A DNA stretch of 64,000 bases from Bacteroidales bacterium UBA3653 (GTDB taxonomy: Bacteria; Bacteroidota; Bacteroidia; Bacteroidales; Paludibacteraceae): contig DFKE01000013.1 of assembly GCA_002373505.1 (NCBI GenBank), forward strand, positions 1 through 64,000. The letters run 5' to 3'. The notes beneath the pieces were generated by a model. It did not search any database and had not been told where the DNA came from. It was given only the letters and a program-made list of their open reading frames with translations. The first letter of the stretch is position 1, and every line of letters begins with the position of its first letter. The translations under genes were made by a program, and so were the position numbers. Of the stretch, positions 7,198 through 16,402 are shown piece after piece.

Positions 7198-9638
7198 AAG
7201 TCTTTTCTTTTAGAACGGAAATAGAGAACCAGTGTGCCGATAAGTGTCAGCAAAAATACGGCGAAGCAACTTAGGCCTAAGATATTCCCTTTGCGGATAC
7301 TATCTGGAGCAAAGAACATAACAATATCATGTTCACCTGACGGAATGGCGAGCGCACGTAGCATGTAATTGACGCGATATAAATCGGCAGGCTTTCCGTC
7401 AATGGTGGCTTTCCACCCATATGGGTAATAAATCTCTGAGAAAACGGCCATCCGTTGTCCTGCTACGGAGGCATGATATTCCAGTTGCTTCGGCGAGGAG
7501 GCCTTGAGCGCAATATAGTCACCCGCTTCCGTTGGCGTGACAGCCGGTATGGCGCTATTAGCCTCATAGGTCTCGTCGTAAACAGCTTGGCGTTTCAGAT
7601 CTAATTCTGTCAAGGCATCCGACTCCTCGTTGGCGGAATGGACTCCTACCAATTCATCCACCAGCCAGCAGTTACCAAAGGCTTCGTCGTTCTTATAGGG
7701 GAAGACTTGTCCGTTGCGGTCCTGAGTGATGAAATACTTGGTGTTGAGCATATTGAGGACGGGCATGTGCATCTTCGATAGGTGCTCATCGATCAGGTCC
7801 TGATAGCGGCGCAACTTAGCGGCAGAATAGCCTCCGATGGATTTCAGGTAGTACGACGTGCGCGCATCGTTGAACGTGTTGACAGTCAGATTCATAACGC
7901 GGTAATAGGTCTTATCGTTCTGCAGAAGCTCTTTCTCATAAGGTAGCATGTTGAAAACCTTATCGCGTTCCTTGACCGAAACGAAATGGCTGTCGTTGCA
8001 GTAACGTTTATCTACGGGCCAGAGGTCGGCTACGATAAGAGACGTGAGTGCTATGCCGAGCCATTGGGTCTTGAAAGGTTTGCGAATATAGAAGAACAAA
8101 AGACCGAAACCGAGGGCTATGAAGGCGAATGAACGCCACGCATCGGAAATCATCATGGCGGCACGCTGGTCAATAATCATACGGTAGATATCGTCGCCGA
8201 CCTGCGCTTTCCATTGCTTGTCGAAGGACGAAGTGAAGTCAATCATAGACCCTCCGAAAAGCGCCATGACGAGGCAGATTCCGGCGGTAATACTTGCCGA
8301 GATATAGAGTGCAGGAAGGAAACGACGGCGGTCTTCGGATTCGGCTATCTCTTTTATGGCGAGGAATCCAAGAAGCGGTACCGTAATTTCCGCCACAATA
8401 AGAATACTCTCTACTGCGCGGAACTTATTGTACATCGGGAAATAGTTGAAGAACAACTCTGTTAGCCACATCATATTCTTTCCCCAACTCAAAAATAGCG
8501 AGAACAGTGTGGCAACCAACAAAGCCCATTTATACGGTCCGGGAACGATCAATAGACCCAGGAGGAATAGGAAACAGACGATGGCTCCGAGATATACAGG
8601 ACCGCTTGTGAAGGCCTTCTCGCCCCAATAGGTGGGGGCTCCCTGACAAAATTGTTTGGCGGAACTTCTAGGGACGCGTGCCTGAACAAGATCCTTGTAC
8701 AAACGCGAGTCGGTACCGATGTTATATCCGCTTGCACCACCCATGAAATTCGGAATCAGAAAGGTCATTGTTTCCGCTTTGCCGTAACTCCAGGCAGTGG
8801 CGTAGTCCAAATCCAAGCCTTTGGTCTTATTAGTATCATCACTCTCCTTTGCCAAATCGGAATGACCACCGCGCATGGTCTCTGCGGCATATTCCTGATT
8901 GGAGAAGATACTTCCACTTCCCATACCCATACCTATTCCGAATGAGGCAAAGAAGATAGCTGTTGCAATCGCAAAATGTTTCCATTCTTTGTTACGCACG
9001 GCTATAGCTACTTCTGCGAAAAAAAGTACACCTATCAGCATGCATACGTAGTAACTCATTTGGGGATGTTGGAAAAAACCGATATAGGTAAAGAACATGA
9101 TCATCAGTGCTCCCCATGTATAATTCTTCCGGTATATCAATATCATACCGATAAGTACAAGGGTCATCCATGTGATGGAAAAGGCCTTACCATTATGCGA
9201 GGCGGTGACGATGACAAAGAAATAGCTTGACATAGCCATCGCAAAGGCACCTGCCATACTCAGCCAGTTTTCAATCTTGAAGGTGCGCAATAACAGGTAA
9301 AAAGCGATGAGAAGATACAGAAAGAGAAAGAAAACATTTCTGTTTCCGGCTTTCAGTACCCAGCGAATAGGATTCAGTATCTTATCTACGGCAAAACCAC
9401 CGTTTGCTCCTATTTGATAGTTAGGCATACCGGAGAACATACTACCACTCCAGAAACTATAGTCACCTGTTTCTTCATGGAATTGATATGACTCTTGGCA
9501 GGCGGCACGACCATTGATGTAGTCGCCGGCATAAATGACTTTCCCCTCTAATGCAGGGAAGAAATAAATAGCAGAAGCGATGATGAAAATACCAACAATC
9601 GCCAATTCCGGCGCAATTTTTTTCCAATTTATGTTCAT
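7194..9638 (-). CDS. YfhO-family multi-pass membrane protein
   Basis: Seen: 814 residues. An N-terminal membrane helix (VGIFIIASAIYFFPALEG) is followed by many further hydrophobic segments up to about residue 530. A soluble domain of some 200 residues with beta character comes next, and a final membrane helix lies near the C-terminus (GLSCFAVFLLTLIGTLVLYF). This order matches the YfhO family, GT-C-like proteins. In Gram-positive bacteria family members are linked to glycosylation of lipoteichoic acid. Inferred: a lipid-linked-sugar-dependent glycosyl transferase or a related cell-envelope function. It lies between the MerR-like gene and the GT10 gene with which it overlaps, so an envelope glycan role is reasonable. 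Confidence 0.85.
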   Translation of the reverse strand: MNINWKKIAPELAIVGIFIIASAIYFFPALEGKVIYAGDYINGRAACQESYQFHEETGDYSFWSGSMFSGMPNYQIGANGGFAVDKILNPIRWVLKAGNRNVFFLFLYLLIAFYLLLRTFKIENWLSMAGAFAMAMSSYFFVIVTASHNGKAFSITWMTLVLIGMILIYRKNYTWGALMIMFFTYIGFFQHPQMSYYVCMLIGVLFFAEVAIAVRNKEWKHFAIATAIFFASFGIGMGMGSGSIFSNQEYAAETMRGGHSDLAKESDDTNKTKGLDLDYATAWSYGKAETMTFLIPNFMGGASGYNIGTDSRLYKDLVQARVPRSSAKQFCQGAPTYWGEKAFTSGPVYLGAIVCFLFLLGLLIVPGPYKWALLVATLFSLFLSWGKNMMWLTELFFNYFPMYNKFRAVESILIVAEITVPLLGFLAIKEIAESEDRRRFLPALYISASITAGICLVMALFGGSMIDFTSSFDKQWKAQVGDDIYRMIIDQRAAMMISDAWRSFAFIALGFGLLFFYIRKPFKTQWLGIALTSLIVADLWPVDKRYCNDSHFVSVKERDKVFNMLPYEKELLQNDKTYYRVMNLTVNTFNDARTSYYLKSIGGYSAAKLRRYQDLIDEHLSKMHMPVLNMLNTKYFITQDRNGQVFPYKNDEAFGNCWLVDELVGVHSANEESDALTELDLKRQAVYDETYEANSAIPAVTPTEAGDYIALKASSPKQLEYHASVAGQRMAVFSEIYYPYGWKATIDGKPADLYRVNYMLRALAIPSGEHDIVMFFAPDSIRKGNILGLSCFAVFLLTLIGTLVLYFRSKRKDL

Positions 9639-9646
9639 CTTATATC

Positions 9647-9976
9647 TTATTTAATCATTTTTCGTATTTCACATAATTCTTCTTTTACGCGCAGCAGAAT
9701 CTCCAATGCCGATTGGCGTTCATCGGAGTGCTTGGCATTATTGCGTAGTTCCCGGCGAATGGCTTCTATCCGTGTGATATGCAGTTCGTCCCGGATATAC
9801 TTGATCCGCTTGATTACCTCCTGATCGCCCCGTGTGTAATAGCGGTTCCCATGTCCGTCTTTCCGAGGGTTCAGCTCCTCAAACTCCTTCTCCCAATACC
9901 GCAAAGTAGAAGCCGGTACACCGGTTTCCTTCTCTGTCTCCCGCAAGGAGTAATATTCTTTCTCAATATCAGCCAT
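9647..9976 (-). CDS. MerR-family transcriptional regulator
   Basis: Seen: 109 residues starting MADIEKEYYSLRETEKETG. A MerR-type winged helix-turn-helix is visible: SLRETEKETGVPASTLRYWE, then NRYYTRGDQEVIKRIKYI and a short helical tail. The start at 9976 is chosen because ATG and the TAA of the upstream transglycosylase share one base (TAATG), a coupling arrangement. A longer reading frame would run back into that gene. There are no cysteines for metal sensing and no effector domain beyond the short coiled coil, as in the small MerR proteins common in Bacteroidota. Its targets are unknown. Confidence 0.88.
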   Translation of the reverse strand: MADIEKEYYSLRETEKETGVPASTLRYWEKEFEELNPRKDGHGNRYYTRGDQEVIKRIKYIRDELHITRIEAIRRELRNNAKHSDERQSALEILLRVKEELCEIRKMIK

Positions 9977-11328
9977 TATTTGCAGATCTTCAGTTTCTTT
10001 CCCGCGCGGATAGCATCGCTTTTCAGTCCGTTCCATTGTTTGATTTGCTTGACTGTACAATGGAATTTCTTGGCGATTGTACTTAGGCTGTCGCCTTTTT
10101 TGATGGTATAATACGTTACCCCGTTGACCCTGTATGCACCGGTAACAGAAGTTACTTTTGCCAAATCGATTTCCGTGCGGCGGTTATTAATCAGGCTATC
10201 GGCTTTATAGGATAAGATCGAATCCTCTTGAGCGATATACAGTCCCATTTTCTCTGATGGCAGGCACAATGAATATGCGTTTCCTCCCGGAAGAATATCC
10301 CGTGAATATTGAGGATTAAGCCTTCGTAATTCATCCATTGCCACGCCTAAGTTCTCGCTCACTTGTTGAAGATGCAGCCGTCGGGTGGTGCATATAGTAT
10401 CGGTTATCATTGTCTTCTCCAACGGAGCCTTGCATATTCCGTGTTCCTGACCATAGTTCATGGCGTAGTTAGCAGCTATGAAGATAGGTACATAATTTCT
10501 GGTCTCCCGTGGCAGGAAAGGATATATTGACCAAAAATCCCGTTTCCCGCCTGCACGGCGGATGGCTTTGTTGACATTTCCGCTTCCGCAGTTGTAAGCG
10601 GCAATCACCAGGTTCCAATCGCGATAGATAGCGTACATGTTGCTTAGAAAACGACATGCCGCCTCTGTAGATTTGAATACATCCATTCGTTCATCCACCA
10701 GCGAGTTTACCTCCAGCCCGTATAATTTGGCGGTAGCAGGCATAAACTGCCATAATCCGGCTGCGCCGGCATGAGACCGCGCCATCGGGTTGAGGGCGGA
10801 TTCAATGATTGGTACGCATCGTAGTTCGTACGGTAGGTTGTATTTGCCTAATGCTTCCTCAAAGATGGGGAAATAATATTCGCTCATCCGCATCAGTCGA
10901 GCCACCTGTTTGGGGCTGCGTTTGACATACCGCAAGATAAATCCTCTCACCCGCTCGTTGTAGGGTAATTCAATGACGCACGGCAATGCTTGCAGACGTG
11001 CTTTATAGACGGAGTCGGGGAGAGTGGTGGTGTCATGCACTGCTATGCAATCGGTGGTGTCCAGCCATCGCAGGCTCCAATCCAGGGCCCGTAGTTCGAT
11101 GTCGCTCAGTACGCTGTCGCTCCAGCGGGTATAATAAGGCGGCAGCGGCGCAACAGTGTCTTCTGTTATACTGTCTGCTTCCTGCAGGGGAATCAGTTCC
11201 AATGACTCAACGGACAGGGTATCTGTGCTGATGCTATCCGTAATGATGCTGTCGTTTGCAGCTGTTATTTGTGCGTTGGCACCGCTAAGGGCGCAAAGCA
11301 TACTTGCTATCAAAAAAATCTTCTTCAA
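9976..11328 (-). CDS. mltD: Membrane-bound lytic murein transglycosylase D-like protein
   Basis: Seen: 450 residues with a signal peptide (MKKIFLIASMLCALSGANA) and an acidic serine/threonine-rich linker. An SLT (lysozyme-like) domain follows at about 150-300, with the catalytic glutamate in the ESALNPMARS stretch and AGLWQFMPATAKLYGL. A C-terminal LysM domain reads YYTIKKGDSLSTIAKKFHC. Known: MltD-type enzymes cleave peptidoglycan between MurNAc and GlcNAc and make 1,6-anhydro ends. It starts inside the end of the DUF5683 gene (4-base overlap) and shares one base with the MerR start. The parA-parB-DUF5683-transglycosylase order is a recurrent Bacteroidota arrangement. Confidence 0.93.
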   Translation of the reverse strand: MKKIFLIASMLCALSGANAQITAANDSIITDSISTDTLSVESLELIPLQEADSITEDTVAPLPPYYTRWSDSVLSDIELRALDWSLRWLDTTDCIAVHDTTTLPDSVYKARLQALPCVIELPYNERVRGFILRYVKRSPKQVARLMRMSEYYFPIFEEALGKYNLPYELRCVPIIESALNPMARSHAGAAGLWQFMPATAKLYGLEVNSLVDERMDVFKSTEAACRFLSNMYAIYRDWNLVIAAYNCGSGNVNKAIRRAGGKRDFWSIYPFLPRETRNYVPIFIAANYAMNYGQEHGICKAPLEKTMITDTICTTRRLHLQQVSENLGVAMDELRRLNPQYSRDILPGGNAYSLCLPSEKMGLYIAQEDSILSYKADSLINNRRTEIDLAKVTSVTGAYRVNGVTYYTIKKGDSLSTIAKKFHCTVKQIKQWNGLKSDAIRAGKKLKICK

Positions 11329-11966
11329 AACTGTATTGCTACTTTTAATTCAGCACTCTTTTGGTGCTGTAAATCATAATAAATCTGTGGCTCGATGTTC
11401 AACGTTAAATCAGGAGAGATGTCGTAGTCAAACAATTGCGCATCCACGTATGCGTCAATCAGGCTCAGAGCATATACCACTACGGTAGCTATGATCGAAT
11501 AATCGCGGTACCGGTGATAGGTGTTTTGCCTGTTTTTAAGTGTATTCATCCAAGTGCCTGCACCTCCTACGCGGGATAAGGTATATCCCTCCGGCAGTAC
11601 GGCAATATAACTCTTGCTTGGATCTTCCGTTACGGTCCCTGCCTGGTTGTCATTATACAGGTCGATGTATGCGGTCTTATAACCGCTATACCGGTTCTGC
11701 ATCATACTGATGGCATATCCACATCCCATGAAAGCGCCATATACAATCGGCAGTTTCCAATAGGATTTATTGTATATCTGTCCAGCACCGGGCACAATAG
11801 CTCCTAACCATACCGCCTTAATGGCATCCGGTTTCTTGGTTAGATCTACGTAATAGCGGTATTCCTCATCCGTAGCCGTGGTATCCGGCCGATGGTAGAT
11901 ACTGTCTTGCTGGGAATAAGCTATCAGCGGAAGTAACAGAAATAATATGACGGCATGAAATCTCAA
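11325..11966 (-). CDS. DUF5683-domain membrane protein
   Basis: Seen: 213 residues with a signal peptide ending near AYSQQDS. A conserved block AVWLGAIVPGAGQIYNKSYW follows, then a hydrophobic glycine-rich helix (GAFMGCGYAISMMQ) and a second predicted helix (IIATVVVYALSLIDAYVDA). Known: this is the pattern of DUF5683, found in Bacteroidota next to parB and a lytic transglycosylase; its function is not established. It overlaps both neighbours by 4 bases. Position suggests an envelope role made together with chromosome-segregation proteins. Confidence 0.85.
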   Translation of the reverse strand: MRFHAVILFLLLPLIAYSQQDSIYHRPDTTATDEEYRYYVDLTKKPDAIKAVWLGAIVPGAGQIYNKSYWKLPIVYGAFMGCGYAISMMQNRYSGYKTAYIDLYNDNQAGTVTEDPSKSYIAVLPEGYTLSRVGGAGTWMNTLKNRQNTYHRYRDYSIIATVVVYALSLIDAYVDAQLFDYDISPDLTLNIEPQIYYDLQHQKSAELKVAIQF

Positions 11967-12793
11967 ACTAACTTTTCGGCTATTCGCGTCAACTCCTCTT
12001 CATTGGCATAGGAAATGACTACTTTCCCGTTTGCTACTTTTACCTTGGTTCCTAAAGCGATACTCAGCTCTTTCTCTAAGGTACCATATGGATTCTCGCT
12101 TTTGTCTTTGGGCTTTTTGCTGTCTGTCTTGTCCTGTTGAGCCAGTACCTCAACCCGGCGAACGGAAAGTCCTTCCCGTAGGATACGCTGGTATAGCGCT
12201 AACTGACGTTCAGCGGAGGGTGTGGCAAGGATAGCACGCGCATGTCCCATGTCGATCTTTTTTTCTTTAATTCCTACCTGGATCTCTGCGGGCAATTTGA
12301 GCAGACGGAGATAGTTGGCTACGGTAGCGCGTTTTTTGCCTACTCGTTCTGCCATCCGTTCTTGCGTCAGGTTATAATCATCCATCAGCCGTTGGTATGC
12401 CAATGCTATCTCGATAGCATCCAGATCCTCCCGTTGGATATTCTCTACCAGCGCCCATTCCATCACTTGCTCGTCCTTCGCGGTACGGATATATGCAGGA
12501 ATACGCTCCAATCCGGCTATTTTGCTGGCTCGGAAACGCCGCTCACCGGCAATAATCATATACGTCCCGTCTCCATTGTCCCGCAGCGTGATAGGAGAAA
12601 TAACTCCGTGCTCGCGGATGGAGTCCGCTAACTCTTGCAGCGCTTCTTCATCAAATGTACGACGTGGCTGATCGGGGTTGGCTATAATGGCGCTTAACTC
12701 AATTTCTGAAATCGAACTTCCGCCATTGGTATCTACGTGTGAGGTGTCTATCAGGGCGTCTAATCCTCGCCCCAGTCCTGTAATTTTCTTCAT
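11963..12793 (-). CDS. parB: Chromosome partitioning protein ParB
   Basis: Seen: 276 residues starting MKKITGLGRGLDALID, the usual N-terminal box. The CTP-binding ParB/Srx domain contains EALQELADSIREHGVISPI and AGERRFRASKIAGLERIPAY. A helix-turn-helix region follows (LTQERMAERVGKKRATVANY), then a basic hinge and a C-terminal dimerisation segment. Known: ParB loads onto parS and slides as a CTP-gated clamp, working with ParA/Soj and SMC. I did not find a convincing parS site in the window. It begins 25 bases after the parA stop. Confidence 0.96.
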   Translation of the reverse strand: MKKITGLGRGLDALIDTSHVDTNGGSSISEIELSAIIANPDQPRRTFDEEALQELADSIREHGVISPITLRDNGDGTYMIIAGERRFRASKIAGLERIPAYIRTAKDEQVMEWALVENIQREDLDAIEIALAYQRLMDDYNLTQERMAERVGKKRATVANYLRLLKLPAEIQVGIKEKKIDMGHARAILATPSAERQLALYQRILREGLSVRRVEVLAQQDKTDSKKPKDKSENPYGTLEKELSIALGTKVKVANGKVVISYANEEELTRIAEKLV

Positions 12794-12818
12794 AGGATAT
12801 TATGTATCTTCATTTCTC

Positions 12819-13583
12819 TTATTTATTCCGTGCTATTACTTCTTTCGCCAGCGCGATATAGTTCTTGGCTCCCTTTGAGCTCGGGTCGTATTCCAATACC
12901 GACACTCCGTGAGAAGGAGCTTCGCTCAGGCGCACATTACGCGCAATGACGGTGTTGAATACCAGATCGCCGAAATGCCGTTTGACCTCTTCGTATACCT
13001 GGTTGCTCAATCTCAGACGGTTGTCAAACATCGTCAGCAAGAATCCCTCGATCTTCAGCGCAGGATTCAATTTCGACTTGATAATCTTGATTGTATTGAG
13101 CAGTTTGGCAATACCTTCCAGAGCAAAGAACTCGCATTGTACCGGAATAATCACACTGTCGCTGGCGGTCAGGGCATTGACGGTTATCAAACCCAATGAC
13201 GGACTGCAGTCAATCAAGATGTAGTCATATTCATCGCGCACTTGCGCAATCACGTTCTTCAGTAATTGCTCCCGGTGTTCCATATTCAGCATCTCTATCT
13301 CGGCGCCTACCAGGTCGATATGGCTCGGAATAAGGCTCAAGTTAGCGGTGCTTGTAGCAACAACTGCGCTATGCGGATCTACGCCGTTCACCAGACATTC
13401 ATAGATAGTGTTGTTCAGTTCGCGGATTTCTACGCCCAGACCGGAGGATGTGTTTGCTTGCGGGTCTGCATCAATCAGCAACACCCGTTTGCCTTGTTTA
13501 GCCAAAGCAGCGGCTAAGTTGATAGAGGTCGTTGTCTTGCCTACGCCTCCTTTTTGGTTCGCTAAAGAAATAATTTTACTCAT
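12819..13583 (-). CDS. parA: ParA/Soj family partition ATPase
   Basis: Seen: 254 residues from MSKIISLANQKGGVGKTTTS, the deviant Walker A motif with the signature lysine. Walker A' (VLLIDADPQANTSSGLG) and Walker B-type DYILIDCSPSLG follow. The start at 13583 fits the family length. It overlaps the GT9 stop by 4 bases, whereas the longer frame would add about 31 unrelated residues. Known: ParA binds nucleoid DNA in the ATP state and is stimulated by ParB to segregate origins. Sharing an operon with GT9 upstream and envelope genes downstream is notable. Confidence 0.96.
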   Translation of the reverse strand: MSKIISLANQKGGVGKTTTSINLAAALAKQGKRVLLIDADPQANTSSGLGVEIRELNNTIYECLVNGVDPHSAVVATSTANLSLIPSHIDLVGAEIEMLNMEHREQLLKNVIAQVRDEYDYILIDCSPSLGLITVNALTASDSVIIPVQCEFFALEGIAKLLNTIKIIKSKLNPALKIEGFLLTMFDNRLRLSNQVYEEVKRHFGDLVFNTVIARNVRLSEAPSHGVSVLEYDPSSKGAKNYIALAKEVIARNK

Positions 13584-14569
13584 ATCTGTTGTACTATTGT
13601 TTCTGCATCTATATTCCGGCAGGCAAAATTGCCATACCGGCAATGGTTTGTGCCGTGACAGGTACAGGGCCTGCACCTTAACTCATGGCGTTGTATGATG
13701 TCTTCCGGCCGTTGTTTCCATCCCTGAAAGCCGATCATCGGGTGCGTAGCGCACCAGACGCTGACGGCTCGTAGTCCCACCAATCCGGAAAGATGCTGAT
13801 TGGCGCTGTCCATACATATCATAACGTCCAGCTGCCGCATCAGTTCCAACTCTTCTTTCAGTTTCAATTGTCCCGCAACACTTTCTGTGCGGGGAAAGAC
13901 ACTCGCCCATTGACGGAGCATCTCGCATTCGATCTGTCCAGCCCCGAACAGGAAAACATGCGTGTCCGGGTCTTTCGTCAATAACTCAATAACATCTTTT
14001 GTCACCCGGTAAGGCAGCATGTTTGATTTCGATTTGGCGAACGGCGCCAGTCCTATCCATCGGCCTTCTTTGACCCCGAACCTCTCAGTTATCGTTTGCG
14101 CAGCAGTTCCGTTGACCGGCAGGCTCTCAAACGCATCATTAGTTTCCAAGCCCGCACGGCTGAAAGCGTCCCGGTAGCGGTCGAACTCGGAGGGCAACTG
14201 TCTTTTGCCGATCCCCCAGACCGTAATCAGATGTTTCTGAAACCTGCCATAACGTACGCTGGTCACGCGTTTCCCGCTCAACCTCATTAGTCCGCGCAAT
14301 ACGCGCGTACGAGGGACGTCCTGCAGGTCTATGACCGCATCAATCTTATCCCGCCATGTGCGCCATAAGGCGAACACGCCTTTCCAGTCCAGGTGGTTAT
14401 CCACCTCCAGATAGGACACATTCGGCATGCTGGCGAACATAGAAGCCAGATCTTTCTTGGCGGCGAAGATAAAACGATCATTCGGATAGCGCTTGCTGAG
14501 CGAGGCAATCACAGGAACTGTCATTGCCACGTTACCCAGAGTAGCCAAACGAACAATCAGATAGGTCAT
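13580..14569 (-). CDS. Glycosyltransferase family 9 (heptosyltransferase-like)
   Basis: Seen: 329 residues beginning TYLIVRLATLGNVAMTVPV, the usual GT9 start. The C-terminal donor-site part contains DVMICMDSANQHLSGLVG, RAVSVWCATHP and a cysteine cluster RCRPCTCHGTNHC. Known: GT9 enzymes include LPS heptosyltransferases using ADP-heptose. Inferred: it adds a core sugar to LPS or a related glycan. The ATG at 14569 sits beside a TTTGGTCATTTAC-type repeat that fills the gap to the DUF4861 gene. It overlaps parA by 4 bases. Confidence 0.87.
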   Translation of the reverse strand: MTYLIVRLATLGNVAMTVPVIASLSKRYPNDRFIFAAKKDLASMFASMPNVSYLEVDNHLDWKGVFALWRTWRDKIDAVIDLQDVPRTRVLRGLMRLSGKRVTSVRYGRFQKHLITVWGIGKRQLPSEFDRYRDAFSRAGLETNDAFESLPVNGTAAQTITERFGVKEGRWIGLAPFAKSKSNMLPYRVTKDVIELLTKDPDTHVFLFGAGQIECEMLRQWASVFPRTESVAGQLKLKEELELMRQLDVMICMDSANQHLSGLVGLRAVSVWCATHPMIGFQGWKQRPEDIIQRHELRCRPCTCHGTNHCRYGNFACRNIDAETIVQQI

Positions 14570-14611
14570 GTCATTTACGATTTGGTCATTTACAATTTGG
14601 TCATTTGTGAT

Positions 14612-15544
14612 TTACAAATGTATTGCGTCAAACCAGTCTTGGTCGGTCGGGAAGGCTTTCTCCCCGTCGCTCCATTCGCTCCAGCAAGCGCCGAAGAAAT
14701 ACGTCAGCGTGTCGCCTAATTGGTACGGTTGTACGCTGAACAAGGTGTTGTCTTTGATGTCCTGCCATCCGCCATGAGGCGTTACAACGGCGAGATAGCT
14801 GCGGCCTTGGCTTGTTGAACCGTTGTATTCGTAGTTCATCTTGGCTGCCGTCTTGTCGCTCAGCGCGTCTTCTGCGTACGCGGCAATACCGCAATGGTCG
14901 CAGGTATAGACATTCTCCACGCTGTCATGCAAATAGATACCGCCGCCAGCCCATAACTCTTCTTTGCATTCGCCGCGCAGCACTACCTCCGCCTTATTCA
15001 GTATTTTACCCGCTTCGGCGGTAATAATAATAGTCTCCTGCAGTATGTTGCCGTTCACCTCCAGACTGTCGTATTCAAGCCGGAAAACCAACTTGTCATT
15101 TGTCTGTTCCAAAATCTCCCACCGGTCGTACGGTCCGCCTACAAACAGATTAAAATCCTCCGCAGAACCATCCGTCTCTCCTTCTGCATGAGGTGTGCTT
15201 GCCAGAACCACCAAACCTCCGGCACCGCAGGTATGACCTACTTTGTAGCAGTCCAGACCTTTGCCGTAGTTGATATGGTAGGGCAGTCCTAACACATGCT
15301 CGCGGTAGTAGAAACTGTCCACAATCAGTTCCGGAGAAGCTTTCAGCCATAGATCCACGCCGTTACTCGGATTCTCGGGTCGAAGAGCAGGTCCATACAT
15401 GCGGAATGCCGCATATTCGTTCTCCCATGCGAAATCATCCTTCCGTTCCGGCACATACCGCCCGAACACTTTCGGCTGAATAGTCTCTTTCTGGCAAGAA
15501 GCCAGCGTAAACACCGCGCAAAGTATAAATAAAAATTTCTTCAT
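14612..15544 (-). CDS. DUF4861-type lipoprotein
   Basis: Seen: 310 residues with a lipoprotein signal (LFILCAVFTLASCQ, lipobox cysteine at about residue 17). A beta-rich domain follows with ENEYAAFRMYGPALRPE, NYGKGLDCYKVGHTCGAGG and a late GGWQDIKDNTLFSVQPY. Known: DUF4861 proteins lie beside KduI/KduD in Bacteroidota uronate loci, and the fold is expected to be sugar-mutarotase-like. Inferred: an envelope-bound protein acting on unsaturated uronic acid oligomers. It is 46 bases downstream of kduD, the gap being filled with a CTCCCC/GGGGAA palindromic repeat. Confidence 0.8.
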   Translation of the reverse strand: MKKFLFILCAVFTLASCQKETIQPKVFGRYVPERKDDFAWENEYAAFRMYGPALRPENPSNGVDLWLKASPELIVDSFYYREHVLGLPYHINYGKGLDCYKVGHTCGAGGLVVLASTPHAEGETDGSAEDFNLFVGGPYDRWEILEQTNDKLVFRLEYDSLEVNGNILQETIIITAEAGKILNKAEVVLRGECKEELWAGGGIYLHDSVENVYTCDHCGIAAYAEDALSDKTAAKMNYEYNGSTSQGRSYLAVVTPHGGWQDIKDNTLFSVQPYQLGDTLTYFFGACWSEWSDGEKAFPTDQDWFDAIHL

Positions 15545-15590
15545 AACTATCCTTTTCTCCTCCCCTTCATGGGGAAGTCGGGTGGGGCTT

Positions 15591-16394
15591 TTATTTCGGT
15601 TGTTTTCCTATATATGCCAATATTCCTCCGTCCACATAAATAATCTGTCCGTTTACTGCATCCGAAGCGTGCGAAGCAAGGAACACAGCTGTTCCGCCTA
15701 ACTCATCCGGCTCAAGCCAACGTCCGGCAGGAGTCTTGGCGCATATGAAACTGTCGAACGGATGTTTGCTTCCGTCTGGCTGCGGCTCACGCAGTGGAGC
15801 GGTCTGCGGAGTAGCGATATAACCCGGACCAAGACCGTTGCATTGGATGTTGTACCCGCCGTATTCCGAACAGATGTTCTTTGTCAGCATCTTCAGTCCG
15901 CCTTTGGCGGCAGCATAAGCGCTCACGGTCTCACGGCCTAACTCACTCATCATCGAGCAGATATTGATGATCTTTCCTTCGCGACGCTCCATCATCTCCG
16001 GCAGAACCGCTGCAGAAACGATGTAAGGTGCAACAAGGTCAATGTCGATCACTTGCTGGAACTCCTCGCGTTTCATCTCGTGCATCGGTATGCGTTTGAT
16101 GATGCCGGCGTTGTTGACCAGAATATCAATCTGTCCCACTTCTTTGTGAATCCGCTCTACCAAAGCCTTTACGGCGTTCTCGTCCGTCACGTCGCATACA
16201 TAGCCTTTGACGTTCTCAATGCCGACTGCCTTGTAGTCCTCGATAGCTTTCTGCACGCCCTCTTCATGACGCGCGTTAAAAATAATGGTTTTTGCACCAG
16301 CCTGTGCAAACGCTTTCGCTATCGCGAAACCTATTCCGTAGCAAGCACCGGTTACCCAGGCGTTCTTGCCTTCCAAACTGAATAAATTCTTCAT
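15591..16394 (-). CDS. kduD: 2-dehydro-3-deoxy-D-gluconate 5-dehydrogenase
   Basis: Seen: a short-chain dehydrogenase of 267 residues with the Rossmann motif VTGACYGIGFAIAKAF, NNAG (LVNNAGIIKR), the catalytic serine region (IINICSMMSELG), Y-x3-K (YAAAKGG) and a C-terminus ending in QIIYVDGGILAYIGKQPK, as in KduD. Known: KduD interconverts 2,5-diketo-3-deoxygluconate and 2-keto-3-deoxygluconate in pectin and glycosaminoglycan uronate catabolism. The gene directly upstream is kduI, 8 bases away, which makes the assignment firm. Confidence 0.95.
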   Translation of the reverse strand: MKNLFSLEGKNAWVTGACYGIGFAIAKAFAQAGAKTIIFNARHEEGVQKAIEDYKAVGIENVKGYVCDVTDENAVKALVERIHKEVGQIDILVNNAGIIKRIPMHEMKREEFQQVIDIDLVAPYIVSAAVLPEMMERREGKIINICSMMSELGRETVSAYAAAKGGLKMLTKNICSEYGGYNIQCNGLGPGYIATPQTAPLREPQPDGSKHPFDSFICAKTPAGRWLEPDELGGTAVFLASHASDAVNGQIIYVDGGILAYIGKQPK

Positions 16395-16402
16395 ATCTGC
16401 TG

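Noticed and set aside
11963..13583. parS site near parAB
   Set aside because: I looked for a TGTTTCACGTGAAACA-like palindrome and found no convincing match in the window.
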